Shown one piece after another: positions 1-7,170 of a stretch of DNA of 42,007 bases (the stretch's first letter is position 1; each line of letters opens with the position of its first letter). A program made the position numbers and the translations under genes. Origin of the DNA: Myxococcales bacterium. Lineage in GTDB: Bacteria > Myxococcota_A > Polyangia > Polyangiales > Houyiibacteriaceae. The DNA lies in contig JAOTXX010000032.1 in assembly GCA_029862185.1 (NCBI GenBank), positions 1 to 42,007 on the forward strand, read 5' to 3'. The notes beneath the pieces were generated by a model, which worked only from the letters and a program-made list of their open reading frames with translations, had not been told where the DNA came from and ran no database searches.

Positions 1-20
1 CGGCAATCATTGCGCTTGTT

Positions 21-382
21 TGGTGGAGGCGGTGGGAATCGAACCCACGTCCGAAAACGGTCCAGAATGACATCTACGTGCGTAGTTTGTGTTTTGAAAT
101 TCGCCTTGGATTGCGCCCACAAACAGGCTCGCACCAACGCTAGTGGTTCTTCATCTCGTCATTGCGCCGAACCCGACTCGCAGTGACCAGCCCGTTCAAA
201 TGACGCCTCCGCTAGAAGCACAGGCAAGCTTCTAACTTCGACGGCTCCGTTGGCTTTACTTAGGCCGCGAGAGCAACTGCGTTATCGTTGGCAGTTGTAC
301 GTCCCAAACGTTTTTACGTCGTGCTTGGGCCGACGGACACGCAACCAAACCTTCAACATCCCCGTCGAAACCGGTCGCCCCC
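21..382 (-). ncRNA. ssrA: tmRNA (transfer-messenger RNA)
   Basis: Read on the minus strand, the 5' end at 382 begins GGGGGCGACCGGTTTCGACG, followed by GGGATGTTGAAG, the conserved tmRNA 5' domain. The 3' end at 21 finishes GGTTCGATTCCCACCGCC TCCACCA, a T-arm plus encoded CCA, and the 5' GGGGGC pairs with GCCTCC to close the acceptor stem with one G-U pair. The internal reading frame encodes a tag ending ALAA and then TAA. tmRNA rescues stalled ribosomes and tags the nascent chain for proteolysis. The 362-nt length is usual for a one-piece tmRNA. I did not fold the pseudoknots. It sits near sspB and clpP, which act on the tagged products. Confidence 0.97.
260..292 (-). other. tmRNA proteolysis tag reading frame
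   Basis: Codons GCC AAC GAT AAC GCA GTT GCT CTC GCG GCC TAA give ANDNAVALAA and a stop. With the alanine carried by charged tmRNA, the full tag is AANDNAVALAA, 11 residues as in E. coli. The N-terminal AAND part (SspB-binding in E. coli) and the C-terminal LAA (ClpX-binding) are kept. The Tyr at position 7 of the E. coli tag is Val here. Confidence 0.93.
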
Positions 383-402
383 AGAATTTCAAAGACCTGG
401 AC

Positions 403-431
403 ACTATGAGGTCGCGCCCGGGGTAGCGCAA
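403..431 (-). promoter_or_regulatory. Candidate sigma-70 promoter for tmRNA
   Basis: On the minus strand TTGCGC (426-431) and CATAGT (403-408) are separated by exactly 17 bp. The -10 lies 20 nt before the mature 5' end, which is acceptable because the tmRNA 5' end is normally trimmed by RNase P. Neither hexamer is perfect, so this is a candidate only. Confidence 0.4.
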
Positions 432-454
432 CGTCGGGCCCTTTTGAGCGCAGA

Positions 455-973
455 TTACGGGGTCGATCGCACGGCAGTAGCATCGACGGAGACGGAGTCG
501 TCGACCGCGCTGCAGAATGGGCTGCCGTTGATCCAGCAAACGCACGCGTCCAGCGAGCCGGTGGCCACCGTCGCGCTGCCGTTGCTGCAGAAGTCGAGCG
601 TAATCCGTCGCTCTTCACAATTGGCCTCGCCGCTCTGGCACCAGCTCTTGGAGATCTCGGCGGTCAGCGTGCAGCCGTCGCTCGAGAGCTCGGCGTTCGT
701 TGTGAGCGTCCCTGGGCCCGTCGCATCGGGAGGGCATTCGTTGTCGGGCACCTCTTCGTCAATGAGCTCCGCACTGCCATCGGGGGCGACGCCAATGGTG
801 TTCACGCGAAAGCTCTGACCCGTCGAGGCCATCGGGTACGACACGACCCACGTGCCTTCAGGAACACAAGGGCGCTCGGAACCGCAAATCGACGCGGGAT
901 CGCTGCTTCCGCAAGAGGCACAAAAGAAGAGGGGGGCAACGGTGGCCGCGACCAACAAAGATAAGTTCGACAT
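455..973 (-). CDS. Cys-rich predicted lipoprotein, function unknown
   Basis: A 172-residue protein. The ATG at 973 is chosen because it puts a signal peptide at the very N-terminus (MSNLSLLVAATVAPLFF), ending in a lipobox-like CASC with Cys21 as the likely lipidated residue; the frame stays open upstream but that part looks non-coding. The mature part is rich in cysteines (for example ICGSERPC, SWCQSGEANC, DACVCW), implying disulfides outside the cytoplasm. I recognise no domain. Such small Cys-rich lipoproteins are common in Myxococcota-type genomes (general knowledge). It is upstream of and co-directional with ssrA, divergent from the EamA gene. An opposite-strand frame also exists here but has no signal or family features. 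Confidence 0.65.
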   Translation of the reverse strand: MSNLSLLVAATVAPLFFCASCGSSDPASICGSERPCVPEGTWVVSYPMASTGQSFRVNTIGVAPDGSAELIDEEVPDNECPPDATGPGTLTTNAELSSDGCTLTAEISKSWCQSGEANCEERRITLDFCSNGSATVATGSLDACVCWINGSPFCSAVDDSVSVDATAVRSTP

Positions 974-1055
974 GGGCCCATCCAAGCATCGAACGCGCCC
1001 CACCTCAAGAGTTGGGCTCCCTGCGCCGGGCTGATACGGTGCGGCGGCTTCGTTC

Positions 1056-1916
1056 ATGTTCGGTTTTTCCTTCGGTGTGGCAGCGGCTCTTTGTTGGGCT
1101 GCGCTCGATGTGGTTCGAAAGGCGCTCGCCGGGAAGGCTTCGCCGACCGCGCTTGCCGTGTTCCTGCTGCTTGGGCAGGTGCCGTTCCTCGGAGCCTGGG
1201 CGGCGTACGATCAGACCTGGGTGACCGATTCGGGCTATTGGCCGCCCGCTGTCGCGTCGATGACGATGAACGCGCTCGCCAACGTGCTCTTCATGCGGTC
1301 GGTGCAGCTCTCGCCGCTGAGCCGCACGGTGCCCTTCCTTTCGCTCACCCCGGTCTTCAGCGCGCTCGCGGCCATTCCTTTGCTCGGCGAAGTGCCGGGG
1401 CTCATGCATTGGGCCGGCATTCTTCTGGTCGTCCTCGGGGCTCTGGTCCTCAACAGCGACCTCGGCGATTCTCTGTGGCAGTCGGTCACCCACGAGAAGG
1501 GCGCCCCTTTCATGATCGCGGTGGCGGTGCTCTGGGCGTTCTCCACCGCTCTAGCCAAGCGCTCCCTCCCGCACGCCTCGCCTGCCTCGCATGCCTTCCT
1601 ACTTTCTGCGGGGAGCGCCACGATTCTTGGGACCTGGATGCTCGCCAAAGGGAAGCCGGGTGAGCTGCGGCAGGTGTTCGAGGCGCCGAAGAGCCTCCTG
1701 GCGGGTTTGGTCGCCTTTGCGGTCGCGGCCCTCGCGCTCCAAATGGTCGCCCTCCAATGGCTCTGGGTGGCGGTGATCGAAACCCTGAAAAGGGCCTTTG
1801 GCGTCTTTGGAAGCGTGGTGTTCGGGCGCCTCGTCTTCGAGGAACCGATCACGAGCCGCAAGCTGGCCGCCGTCGTTCTGATGGTCGCCGGCACCAGCAT
1901 CTTGGCTCTGGCCTAG
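1056..1916 (+). CDS. EamA/DMT-family transporter
   Basis: A 286-residue, very hydrophobic protein with about ten predicted transmembrane helices in two repeats, the usual size and layout of EamA (drug/metabolite transporter) carriers. The first half ends with the typical PVFSALAAIPLLGE and GILLVVLGALVL pattern, and the second half ends with GRLVFEEPITSRKLAAVVLMVAGTSILALA, matching the family's Glu-containing helix and final helix. It sits in the inner membrane. The substrate cannot be told from sequence; family members export amino acids, metabolites or drugs. The ATG at 1056 starts directly at the first helix. It stands alone between the divergent lipoprotein gene and sspB. Confidence 0.85.
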   Translation: MFGFSFGVAAALCWAALDVVRKALAGKASPTALAVFLLLGQVPFLGAWAAYDQTWVTDSGYWPPAVASMTMNALANVLFMRSVQLSPLSRTVPFLSLTPVFSALAAIPLLGEVPGLMHWAGILLVVLGALVLNSDLGDSLWQSVTHEKGAPFMIAVAVLWAFSTALAKRSLPHASPASHAFLLSAGSATILGTWMLAKGKPGELRQVFEAPKSLLAGLVAFAVAALALQMVALQWLWVAVIETLKRAFGVFGSVVFGRLVFEEPITSRKLAAVVLMVAGTSILALA

Positions 1917-1942
1917 CGGAACCCGCCCGCTCCAAGCATTTC

Positions 1943-1966
1943 AAAAAGGGGACTGTCCCCCTATTT
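1943..1966. repeat. Short GGGGAC/GTCCCC palindromic element
   Basis: The sequence reads AAAAAGGGGACTGTCCCC then CTATTT: a perfect 6-bp inverted repeat around a single T, flanked by an A-run and a T-rich end. Very similar A-run/GGGGAC/GTCCCC/T-run elements occur as dispersed extragenic palindromes in many proteobacteria, often with Y1 (REP-associated) transposases; that is from memory. It lies 26 bp after the EamA stop and could also form a weak terminator hairpin. I noticed no second copy in this window. Confidence 0.5.
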
Positions 1967-2011
1967 CGTTGGTCCGTGGCAAACGGGGTCTGAATCCGCT
2001 AATGGTGAAGA

Positions 2012-2500
2012 GTGGCCGAAGAAGAAAAGCCGCTTCCGCCTAAGCTCGACGTTGCCCGCTACCTCCTCGCCCAGGGCAGCTTGTTCGTGCACCTCGACCC
2101 CAGGATGGACACCGTCGCCGTGCCAAAGTGGTACCGCTCAGAACCTCAGCTCGTTCTGCAGATTGGCTTCGATATGCCCGTACCCATTCGGGATTTAGAG
2201 GTCGATGCCGAAGGCGTGTATGGCACCTTGTCGTTCAACCGCACGCCGTTCACCTGCCAAATCCCTTGGGACGCGGTGTTCGCCCTCGCCGGTGACGACG
2301 GCCGCGGCATGGTCTGGCCGGACTCCATGCCCAGGGAAATCACCGAGGAAATCGAGCGAGAAGCGGGTCGGCAACCACCGCCGGTCGTGGAGGAGCGCCC
2401 CTCACTGAGGGTCCTGCCCGCGGTGGACGAAACCGAGTCCCGACCCTCGAGCCCGCCGAAACCAGGCGAACGTCCTTCGTACCTCAAAGTCGTGAAGTAG
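2012..2500 (+). CDS. sspB: ClpXP adaptor SspB
   Basis: A 162-residue SspB-family protein. Recognisable family segments are LLAQGSLFVHLDPR near residues 18-31, VPKWYR, LVLQIGFDMPVPIRDLEVD and GVYGTLSFNRTPFTCQIPWDAVFAL (to about residue 92), forming the tag-binding fold. A flexible Pro/Glu-rich tail of about 70 residues follows and ends in PSYLKVVK, like the short C-terminal ClpX-tethering motif (LRVVK) of E. coli SspB. SspB binds ssrA-tagged proteins and hands them to ClpXP. Start is GTG at 2012; nearby ATG and GTG codons at 2002 and 2005 are out of frame. Its partner RNA ssrA is 1.6 kb upstream and clpP 1.4 kb downstream. Confidence 0.92.
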   Translation: MAEEEKPLPPKLDVARYLLAQGSLFVHLDPRMDTVAVPKWYRSEPQLVLQIGFDMPVPIRDLEVDAEGVYGTLSFNRTPFTCQIPWDAVFALAGDDGRGMVWPDSMPREITEEIEREAGRQPPPVVEERPSLRVLPAVDETESRPSSPPKPGERPSYLKVVK

Positions 2501-2530
2501 CAGACGGCCGACGCAACGAGGCGTTGTAGC

Positions 2531-2578
2531 TAAAAGTTAAAAAGTAACGGCCCGAAAGGGGGGGCTTTCGGGCCGTTA
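2531..2578 (-). terminator. Strong intrinsic terminator (minus strand)
   Basis: A perfect 14-bp stem (2545-2558 with 2565-2578) closes a six-base loop that is all G on the plus strand and all C on the minus strand. On the minus strand the stem is followed at once by CTTTTTAACTTTTAG, a good U-tract. On the plus strand no T-run follows, so it ends minus-strand transcripts (the predicted small RNA and any read-through from clpP) and at most weakly protects the sspB 3' end. Confidence 0.85.
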
Positions 2579-2683
2579 GAGAGATGGCGGGTTGGATGAA
2601 GTGGGGGGAAACAAGCCAATCCGCCGGTCTAACAACACTACGGGGGACGTGGGGGGACGTCTTCGCCGCAGTATTTATGTCAC
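2531..2683 (-). ncRNA. Predicted sigma-54-dependent small RNA
   Basis: No protein is plausible here. A -24/-12 promoter at 2694-2710 predicts a start near 2683, and the strong terminator gives a transcript of about 140-150 nt. The RNA would carry four runs of 5-7 C: about +28 to +33, +38 to +42, +76 to +81 and in the terminator stem-loop, the first two as a tandem ACGUCCCCC repeat. Unpaired C-runs are typical of small RNAs that bind G-rich ribosome binding sites (established for several unrelated families). No known RNA family is recognised. This is a prediction from signals only; the region could instead be a 3' UTR of the clpP operon. Confidence 0.4.
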
Positions 2684-2693
2684 CAGTTGTATA

Positions 2694-2710
2694 TGCTACT
2701 ACCGTGCCAA
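2694..2710 (-). promoter_or_regulatory. Candidate sigma-54 (-24/-12) promoter
   Basis: The minus strand reads TTGGCACG GTAG TAGCA TAT. Compared with the RpoN consensus YTGGCACG-N4-TTGCW-NN-W, only one defined base differs (TTGC is TAGC), and the GG-to-GC spacing is exact. It is in an intergenic, A+T-richer stretch and points toward the intrinsic terminator at 2545. No ORF of note follows. Confidence 0.5.
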
Positions 2711-2723
2711 CTTTTTGGCGTCT

Positions 2724-2752
2724 GGAATCATGAATGATCTCATAGTGATTCC
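2724..2752. promoter_or_regulatory. Inverted repeat upstream of the sigma-54 promoter
   Basis: GGAATCA (2724-2730) and TGATTCC (2746-2752) form a perfect 7-bp inverted repeat, with an inner ATGA/TCAT pair in the spacer. Relative to the predicted start at 2683 it covers about -41 to -69, so it could be a regulator site or, as RNA, a hairpin. Confidence 0.35.
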
Positions 2753-2775
2753 AAGATCGTGATCGTTGAACGTCG

Positions 2776-2787
2776 TTCAGATCTGAA
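2776..2787. promoter_or_regulatory. 12-bp perfect palindrome, possible activator site
   Basis: TTCAGATCTGAA is a perfect palindrome at about -93 to -104 from the predicted sigma-54 start, the usual distance for an enhancer-binding protein site. Partial copies (TTCAGAT) recur near 2851 and 2969. Binding is inferred, not shown. Confidence 0.3.
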
Positions 2788-2969
2788 AAGTTTTTGAAGT
2801 TCGAGGTCTTTAACCCCCGAATTGCACCCGATCGACCGACGGGGTACGTTCAGATGTGGCCTGGATCACAAACGAGACATGCCCTGAATAACCCTTACAG
2901 ATGAATTACAAGTGTATTCAAGCTGGACAGGCGTTAGGCAGCTCACTTTTCATGCTTGCATTCGATTTT
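2788..2969. other. A+T-richer intergenic stretch without a gene
   Basis: This part lies between the palindromes and the end of the histidine phosphatase gene and is clearly less G+C-rich than its surroundings. A short plus-strand frame starting at 2901 runs into the antisense of the phosphatase gene and has no ribosome site or family features. I see no further hairpin or promoter I can support. Confidence 0.5.
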
Positions 2970-3893
2970 TCAGATCTGCATGATGGGAAGCCCATAGTCG
3001 AGCAGCATTTGATGGCTCTCGGAGATCAGCAGCCTGCTCGAATGGCCTTCGAGCGGCGCGACGAACCGGAATTCGCGGGTTGAAGCGCCCGAGGTCGCCT
3101 GGGCCAGCTCTGCGATTTGGTGTGACGTGCCTGATACCGACACCACCCCACCTGCACCCGCATTCCGTGCAGATTTGATTTCAGAGTTGAAATCCGTTGT
3201 GCCTGTACCGCCGGTCGCGGTATCGCCAGACACAGAAGTCAAATGGACCACGACCTGCTCAGGACGTGGCTCATAGGCCTGCTGGAGGTCTAATGGAACA
3301 TGGCTGTCATCATTGTGTGCGACGAGCTCGACCTGGCCGTCGGAGAATCGAAGAGTCGTGCGTCCGGTATTTCGCATCCGGCCGAGCGGCCAGGGGAATC
3401 GGTCGCGCACCCCTAGAAGGCCGGAGAGAAGGGCGGCGATGATCCCGCCGTGCGTGAAGACGATCGCTCGGCCGCCCTCGGGCATCCTCTGGCGAAGGGC
3501 CAGTAGGGACGCGTCGGCTCGCTGAAACACCTCCGGCCAGCTCTCGCCTCCGCCGATGGCGAAGGTTCGGCGGTCTTTGAGTGCCGCGATTTGCTCTGGG
3601 AAGCGCTCGACGACCTGCTCCATCGTCAGACCCTCCCAGTCGCCGACGTCGATCTCTCGCCAGGCCCGGTCGTGCTGGACCTCGACGCCGGCGGCCTTGG
3701 CCGTCTCGGCAGCTCGGCTCAGGTCCGAGCTGAGCACCATGTCGTATCGCTGCCCGAGAAGCGCAGCGCTGAGCGCCTCAACTTGCGTGCGCCCCAGCTC
3801 GCTCAGCGGAGAATCCCCGTGACCCTGCCAGACACCCTCGGCGTTTGATACCGACTGCCCGTGTCGAACAAGACAGACTTCGAGCGTGCTCAT
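2970..3893 (-). CDS. Histidine phosphatase (phosphoglycerate mutase-like) with unusual C-terminal extension
   Basis: A 307-residue protein. Residues 1 to about 205 are a histidine phosphatase domain: RHG at 10-12 with catalytic His11, Arg60 in [11 protein letters not shown], acidic Glu80 in [11 protein letters not shown], and His148 in VFTHGGII. The family dephosphorylates small phosphorylated metabolites or proteins; the substrate is not evident. Residues about 205-307 go beyond the usual 200-residue size, are Ser/Thr/Gly-rich, contain no motif I know, and are coded in less G+C-rich DNA. The ATG start overlaps the clpP stop by 4 bp (ATGA), so the two are co-transcribed. Its stop lies 469 bp from the sspB stop. 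Confidence 0.88.
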   Translation of the reverse strand: MSTLEVCLVRHGQSVSNAEGVWQGHGDSPLSELGRTQVEALSAALLGQRYDMVLSSDLSRAAETAKAAGVEVQHDRAWREIDVGDWEGLTMEQVVERFPEQIAALKDRRTFAIGGGESWPEVFQRADASLLALRQRMPEGGRAIVFTHGGIIAALLSGLLGVRDRFPWPLGRMRNTGRTTLRFSDGQVELVAHNDDSHVPLDLQQAYEPRPEQVVVHLTSVSGDTATGGTGTTDFNSEIKSARNAGAGGVVSVSGTSHQIAELAQATSGASTREFRFVAPLEGHSSRLLISESHQMLLDYGLPIMQI

Positions 3894-4513
3894 GCCGCGG
3901 GGGCGACGCCGCGCTCTTTGCGCGGCATGATCACGTGGTCGACGATGCCGTATTCCTTGGCTTCGAGGGCCGAGAGGAACTTGTCGCGCTCGGTGTCGTG
4001 GCGGACCTTTTCGACGTCCTGGCCCGTATGGCGAGACAGGATTTCGTTGAGCCGCTTCTTGGTGTTGAGGATCTCTTTGGCGTGGATTTCGATGTCCGAC
4101 GCCTGGCCCTGATAGCCGCCGAGCGGCTGGTGAATCATGACCCGGCTGTGCGGGAGCGCGCGGCGAAGGCCCTTGGTGCCTGCTGCCAAAAGGAACGCAC
4201 CCATCGATGCCGCCTGCCCCAGGCAGACCGTCGAAACGGGGCAGCGCACGTAGGTCATGGTGTCGTAGATCGCGAGGCCGGACGAAACCATGCCGCCCGG
4301 GCTATTGATGTAGAGCGTGATCTCTTTGTCCGCGTCCTCGCTCTCCAGGTACAGGAGCTGAGCGATGATCGCGTTGGCAACGAAGTCGTTGATCGCGGTG
4401 CCCAAAAAGACGATGCGGTCCTTCAGAAGCCGGCTGTAGATGTCCCAGGCTCGCTCGCCACGGTGGGTTTCTTCGATGATGGTGATTGCGCGCGTCGCAA
4501 AATCGTCGCTCAT
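3890..4513 (-). CDS. clpP: ATP-dependent Clp protease proteolytic subunit
   Basis: A 207-residue ClpP serine protease. The catalytic triad is Ser103 (GQAASMGAF), His128 (MIHQP) and Asp177 (TERDKF), with the same 25- and 49-residue spacing as E. coli ClpP. The oxyanion/handle motifs SPGG and [15 protein letters not shown] are intact. It forms tetradecameric chambers and degrades substrates fed by ClpX or ClpA/C-type ATPases. No clpX follows it here; instead a histidine phosphatase gene overlaps its stop by 4 bp. sspB and ssrA are nearby, and a Clp ATPase with a ClpP-docking motif is 25 kb away. It is divergent from argE across 75 bp. Confidence 0.97.
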   Translation of the reverse strand: MSDDFATRAITIIEETHRGERAWDIYSRLLKDRIVFLGTAINDFVANAIIAQLLYLESEDADKEITLYINSPGGMVSSGLAIYDTMTYVRCPVSTVCLGQAASMGAFLLAAGTKGLRRALPHSRVMIHQPLGGYQGQASDIEIHAKEILNTKKRLNEILSRHTGQDVEKVRHDTERDKFLSALEAKEYGIVDHVIMPRKERGVAPAA

Positions 4514-4588
4514 GCGTGGAACCTAGTCCCTCTGGGCGTCCCCGCAATCCGGATTTTGAGCAGCGGGGTTCGGCGCTATGGTCGGAGG

Positions 4589-5740
4589 ATGCTCCCACCC
4601 GCTCTCGAGATGGTCCGCCAGTTGATCGCGACGCCTTCGGTCAGCTCGCCGGACCTCCGCTTCGACCAGTCGAACCGCGGGGTGATCGATCGCCTGGCCG
4701 AGTGGACGGCCGGGCTCGGCTTTGCCGTACGGATCGAGTCGCTCCCCGGCGACTCGGGCAAGGCCAACCTGATCGCCACGCTCGGCGAGGGTGAGGACGG
4801 GCTCGTGCTTTCTGGGCATACCGACACGGTCCCCTACAACGCCGAGCGCTGGACCGACGACCCATTCATGCTGACCGAGCGGGAGGGCAGGCTCTACGGG
4901 CTCGGCACCGCCGACATGAAGGGCTTCTTTGCGGCGGCGCTTCACGCGGTGGAGCGCTTTGACCCGGCGGCGCTTCGGCAGCCGATCACGATTCTCGGCA
5001 CCGCGGACGAAGAGAGCACCATGAACGGTGCGCGCGCCCTGGCCGAGAGCGGCGAGCATTTCGGACGCTACGCAATCATCGGCGAGCCGACCGGCCTGCA
5101 GCCGATTCGCAAGCACAAGGGCGTCTTCTACGTCCAGGTCACGGTGGGCGGCAAAGCGGGGCACGCGAGCAACCCTGCGCTCGGGGTGAACGCCATCGAA
5201 GGGCTGCAGCGGGTGCTCGTCGCTCTGCAGTCGTGGCGAGACACGATTGGCGATCGTTATCACGACGGGGACTTCGAGGTCCCGACGCCGACGCTCAACT
5301 TCGGTCGGATCAGCGGCGGCGACAGCCCCAATCGAATCTGCGACGAGTGCACGCTCGATGTCGATATTCGATTGCTGCCGGGGATGGAGCGGCACGCCGT
5401 GGTTTCCGAGCTTCGCGGTGTGGTTGCCAACGCGCTTGATGGAGGGCCGTGGACGTTCGATCTGCGGGCAGTCGGCGGTTACGCAAACGCGTTTTCGGGG
5501 CCCACAGATGCCGAGTTTTCCGAGGCCGTCGCGACCTTGTGCGGGTGTTCAGCCAAGAGCGCGCTCTTTGGAACCGAAGCTCCGTATCTCGCGGAATTGG
5601 GGCTGCAGACACTCGTCCTCGGAGCAGGCGACATCGCCGTGGCGCACCAGCCCGACGAATATGTCACCATGGCAGCAATTGAGCGTGCCACCGACGTGTA
5701 CGCAAAACTGATTCAACGCTTCTGCACCGACTCGCCATGA
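4589..5740 (+). CDS. argE: Acetylornithine deacetylase (M20 family)
   Basis: A 383-residue M20 metallohydrolase, the same length as E. coli ArgE. Metal-binding and catalytic features are seen in order: SGHTDTVP (His77, Asp79), GTADMKG (Asp109), DEES (Glu141/142), GEPTGLQPIRKHKG (Glu166) and AHQPDEY near the C-terminus. It removes acetate from N-acetylornithine in arginine synthesis, in the cytoplasm. The ATG at 4589 is preferred because family similarity begins at MVRQLIATPS; GGAGG abuts it, closer than ideal, and an in-frame ATG at 4610 is an alternative. The frame stays open far upstream but that part is antisense to clpP. The stop overlaps the argA start by 4 bp. Confidence 0.93.
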   Translation: MLPPALEMVRQLIATPSVSSPDLRFDQSNRGVIDRLAEWTAGLGFAVRIESLPGDSGKANLIATLGEGEDGLVLSGHTDTVPYNAERWTDDPFMLTEREGRLYGLGTADMKGFFAAALHAVERFDPAALRQPITILGTADEESTMNGARALAESGEHFGRYAIIGEPTGLQPIRKHKGVFYVQVTVGGKAGHASNPALGVNAIEGLQRVLVALQSWRDTIGDRYHDGDFEVPTPTLNFGRISGGDSPNRICDECTLDVDIRLLPGMERHAVVSELRGVVANALDGGPWTFDLRAVGGYANAFSGPTDAEFSEAVATLCGCSAKSALFGTEAPYLAELGLQTLVLGAGDIAVAHQPDEYVTMAAIERATDVYAKLIQRFCTDSP

Positions 5741-7056
5741 GCCCCAAAGTCGACCCATTCGTCCAACACTTCCGAGCGAGCGCGCCGTACATCCATGCGC
5801 ACCGCGGGCGAACGTTTGTGATCATGTTTGGCGGCGAGGCGGTCGCCTCGAAGGACTTGCGGACGCTGCTTTACGATGTCGCGCTGCTCCATTCGCTCGG
5901 CGTGCGCATCGTCCTGGTGGCCGGCGCGCGCCCTCAAATCGACGAAGCCTTGGCGCGGCGCGGTGAGCGGCCTCGGTTTGAAGGCGACCTCCGCGTGACC
6001 GACGAGGTGGCACTGCAGTGTGTCAAAGAGGCGGTCGGCGTGACGCGGGTCGAGCTCGAGTCGCTTCTCTCCATGGGTCTGCCGAGCTCGCCGATGTCCG
6101 GCGCTCGGCTGCGGGTGGCGACCGGCAACTTCGTGATGGCGCAGCCCGTGGGCGTCCTCGATGGCGTCGACTACCAGTACACGGGCAAGCCGCGGCGTGT
6201 GGATGCCGAGGCCATTCGGCAACGGCTCGATGACGGCGCGATCGTCGTCCTCACCCCCATCGGCTACTCATCCACGGGAGAGGCCTTCAACATCAGCAGT
6301 CACGACGTCGCCGCTGCAGCGGCCGTTGCGCTAGGCGCCGACAAGTTGATCGGCCTGCTCGAAGGGCAGGGTGTCCTCGATGCAGAGGGCCTCAATCCGT
6401 CGCAGCTCACGCCGCATGAGGCCGAGCGCTATCTTCATTCGGGCCGCGATCTGGGTCACGACGTGGAGCGCCACCTCGCTGCGGCCATCAGGGCCTGCCA
6501 GGGCGGGGTGCCGCGCGCGCACCTGGTCGTGCGGCAGAGCGACGGTGCCTTGCTTCGCGAACTGTTCACTCGAGATGGGGTCGGCACCATGGTGACCTCC
6601 GAGACCTTCGAAGGGGTGCGTTCGGCCGTGCAGAGCGATATCGGCGGCATCTTGACCTTGATCGCGCCGCTCGAAGAGCAGGGCATCTTGGTCCGGCGTC
6701 CACAGGAGATGCTGGAGAACGACATCGACAAGTTTACGGTCATTGAGCGCGACGGCATGCTCGTCGCCTGCGCTGCGCTCTATGCGTATCCGGACGACTC
6801 GATCGCCGAGCTTGCCTGCCTGGTGGTCCACCCCGACTACCGCACCTCGGGCCGCGGCGGTCAGTTGCTGCACTTCCTCGAACGCCAATGCGAAGCCCTA
6901 GGCTTGCGCCGCCTGTTCGTGCTGACGACCCAGACCTCGCACTGGTTTCGGGAGCATGGCTTCGACAACTGCGAGTCGAACGAGCTGCCCGAATCGCGGC
7001 GCTCGCATTACGACCAAGGGCGCCGTTCGAAGATCCTGCTCAAGCCTCTCGACTAA
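5737..7056 (+). CDS. argA: Amino-acid N-acetyltransferase (N-acetylglutamate synthase)
   Basis: A 439-residue protein, close to E. coli ArgA (443). Residues 1 to about 290 are an amino-acid kinase-type domain (VIMFGGEAV, IVLVAGARPQID, IVVLTPIGYSSTGEAFNI), the arginine-binding and hexamer-forming part. Residues about 295-439 are a GNAT acetyltransferase domain with the acetyl-CoA motif VHPDYRTSGRGGQLLHFLE. It makes N-acetylglutamate from glutamate and acetyl-CoA, the first arginine step; the linear pathway then needs ArgE, whose gene overlaps it by 4 bp. Feedback control by arginine is expected from the family. A 114-bp gap to the next gene suggests the operon ends here. Confidence 0.95.
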   Translation: MSPKVDPFVQHFRASAPYIHAHRGRTFVIMFGGEAVASKDLRTLLYDVALLHSLGVRIVLVAGARPQIDEALARRGERPRFEGDLRVTDEVALQCVKEAVGVTRVELESLLSMGLPSSPMSGARLRVATGNFVMAQPVGVLDGVDYQYTGKPRRVDAEAIRQRLDDGAIVVLTPIGYSSTGEAFNISSHDVAAAAAVALGADKLIGLLEGQGVLDAEGLNPSQLTPHEAERYLHSGRDLGHDVERHLAAAIRACQGGVPRAHLVVRQSDGALLRELFTRDGVGTMVTSETFEGVRSAVQSDIGGILTLIAPLEEQGILVRRPQEMLENDIDKFTVIERDGMLVACAALYAYPDDSIAELACLVVHPDYRTSGRGGQLLHFLERQCEALGLRRLFVLTTQTSHWFREHGFDNCESNELPESRRSHYDQGRRSKILLKPLD

Positions 7057-7170
7057 CGCATCTCCGCCAAAGCACAGGGCTTTCGGTTCACGCTTGGATG
7101 CGATTGCGAATCGTGCTACTCGTCCCCGAATTCGCTTAAACGGGACATGATTCGTCGTTGATACGCGCAA

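Noticed and set aside
288..818. Plus-strand 176-residue frame over tmRNA and the lipoprotein
   Set aside because: It starts inside ssrA and lies opposite a frame with a lipoprotein signal.
2627..2939. Integron attC-like pair: GTCTAAC at 2627 and GTTAGGC at 2933
   Set aside because: The spacing (over 300 bp) is far too long for attC and the inner L boxes are absent.
3845..4588. N-terminal extension of the argE frame (open from 3845)
   Set aside because: It is antisense to clpP and the phosphatase gene, both clear genes; ArgE similarity begins at 4589-4610.
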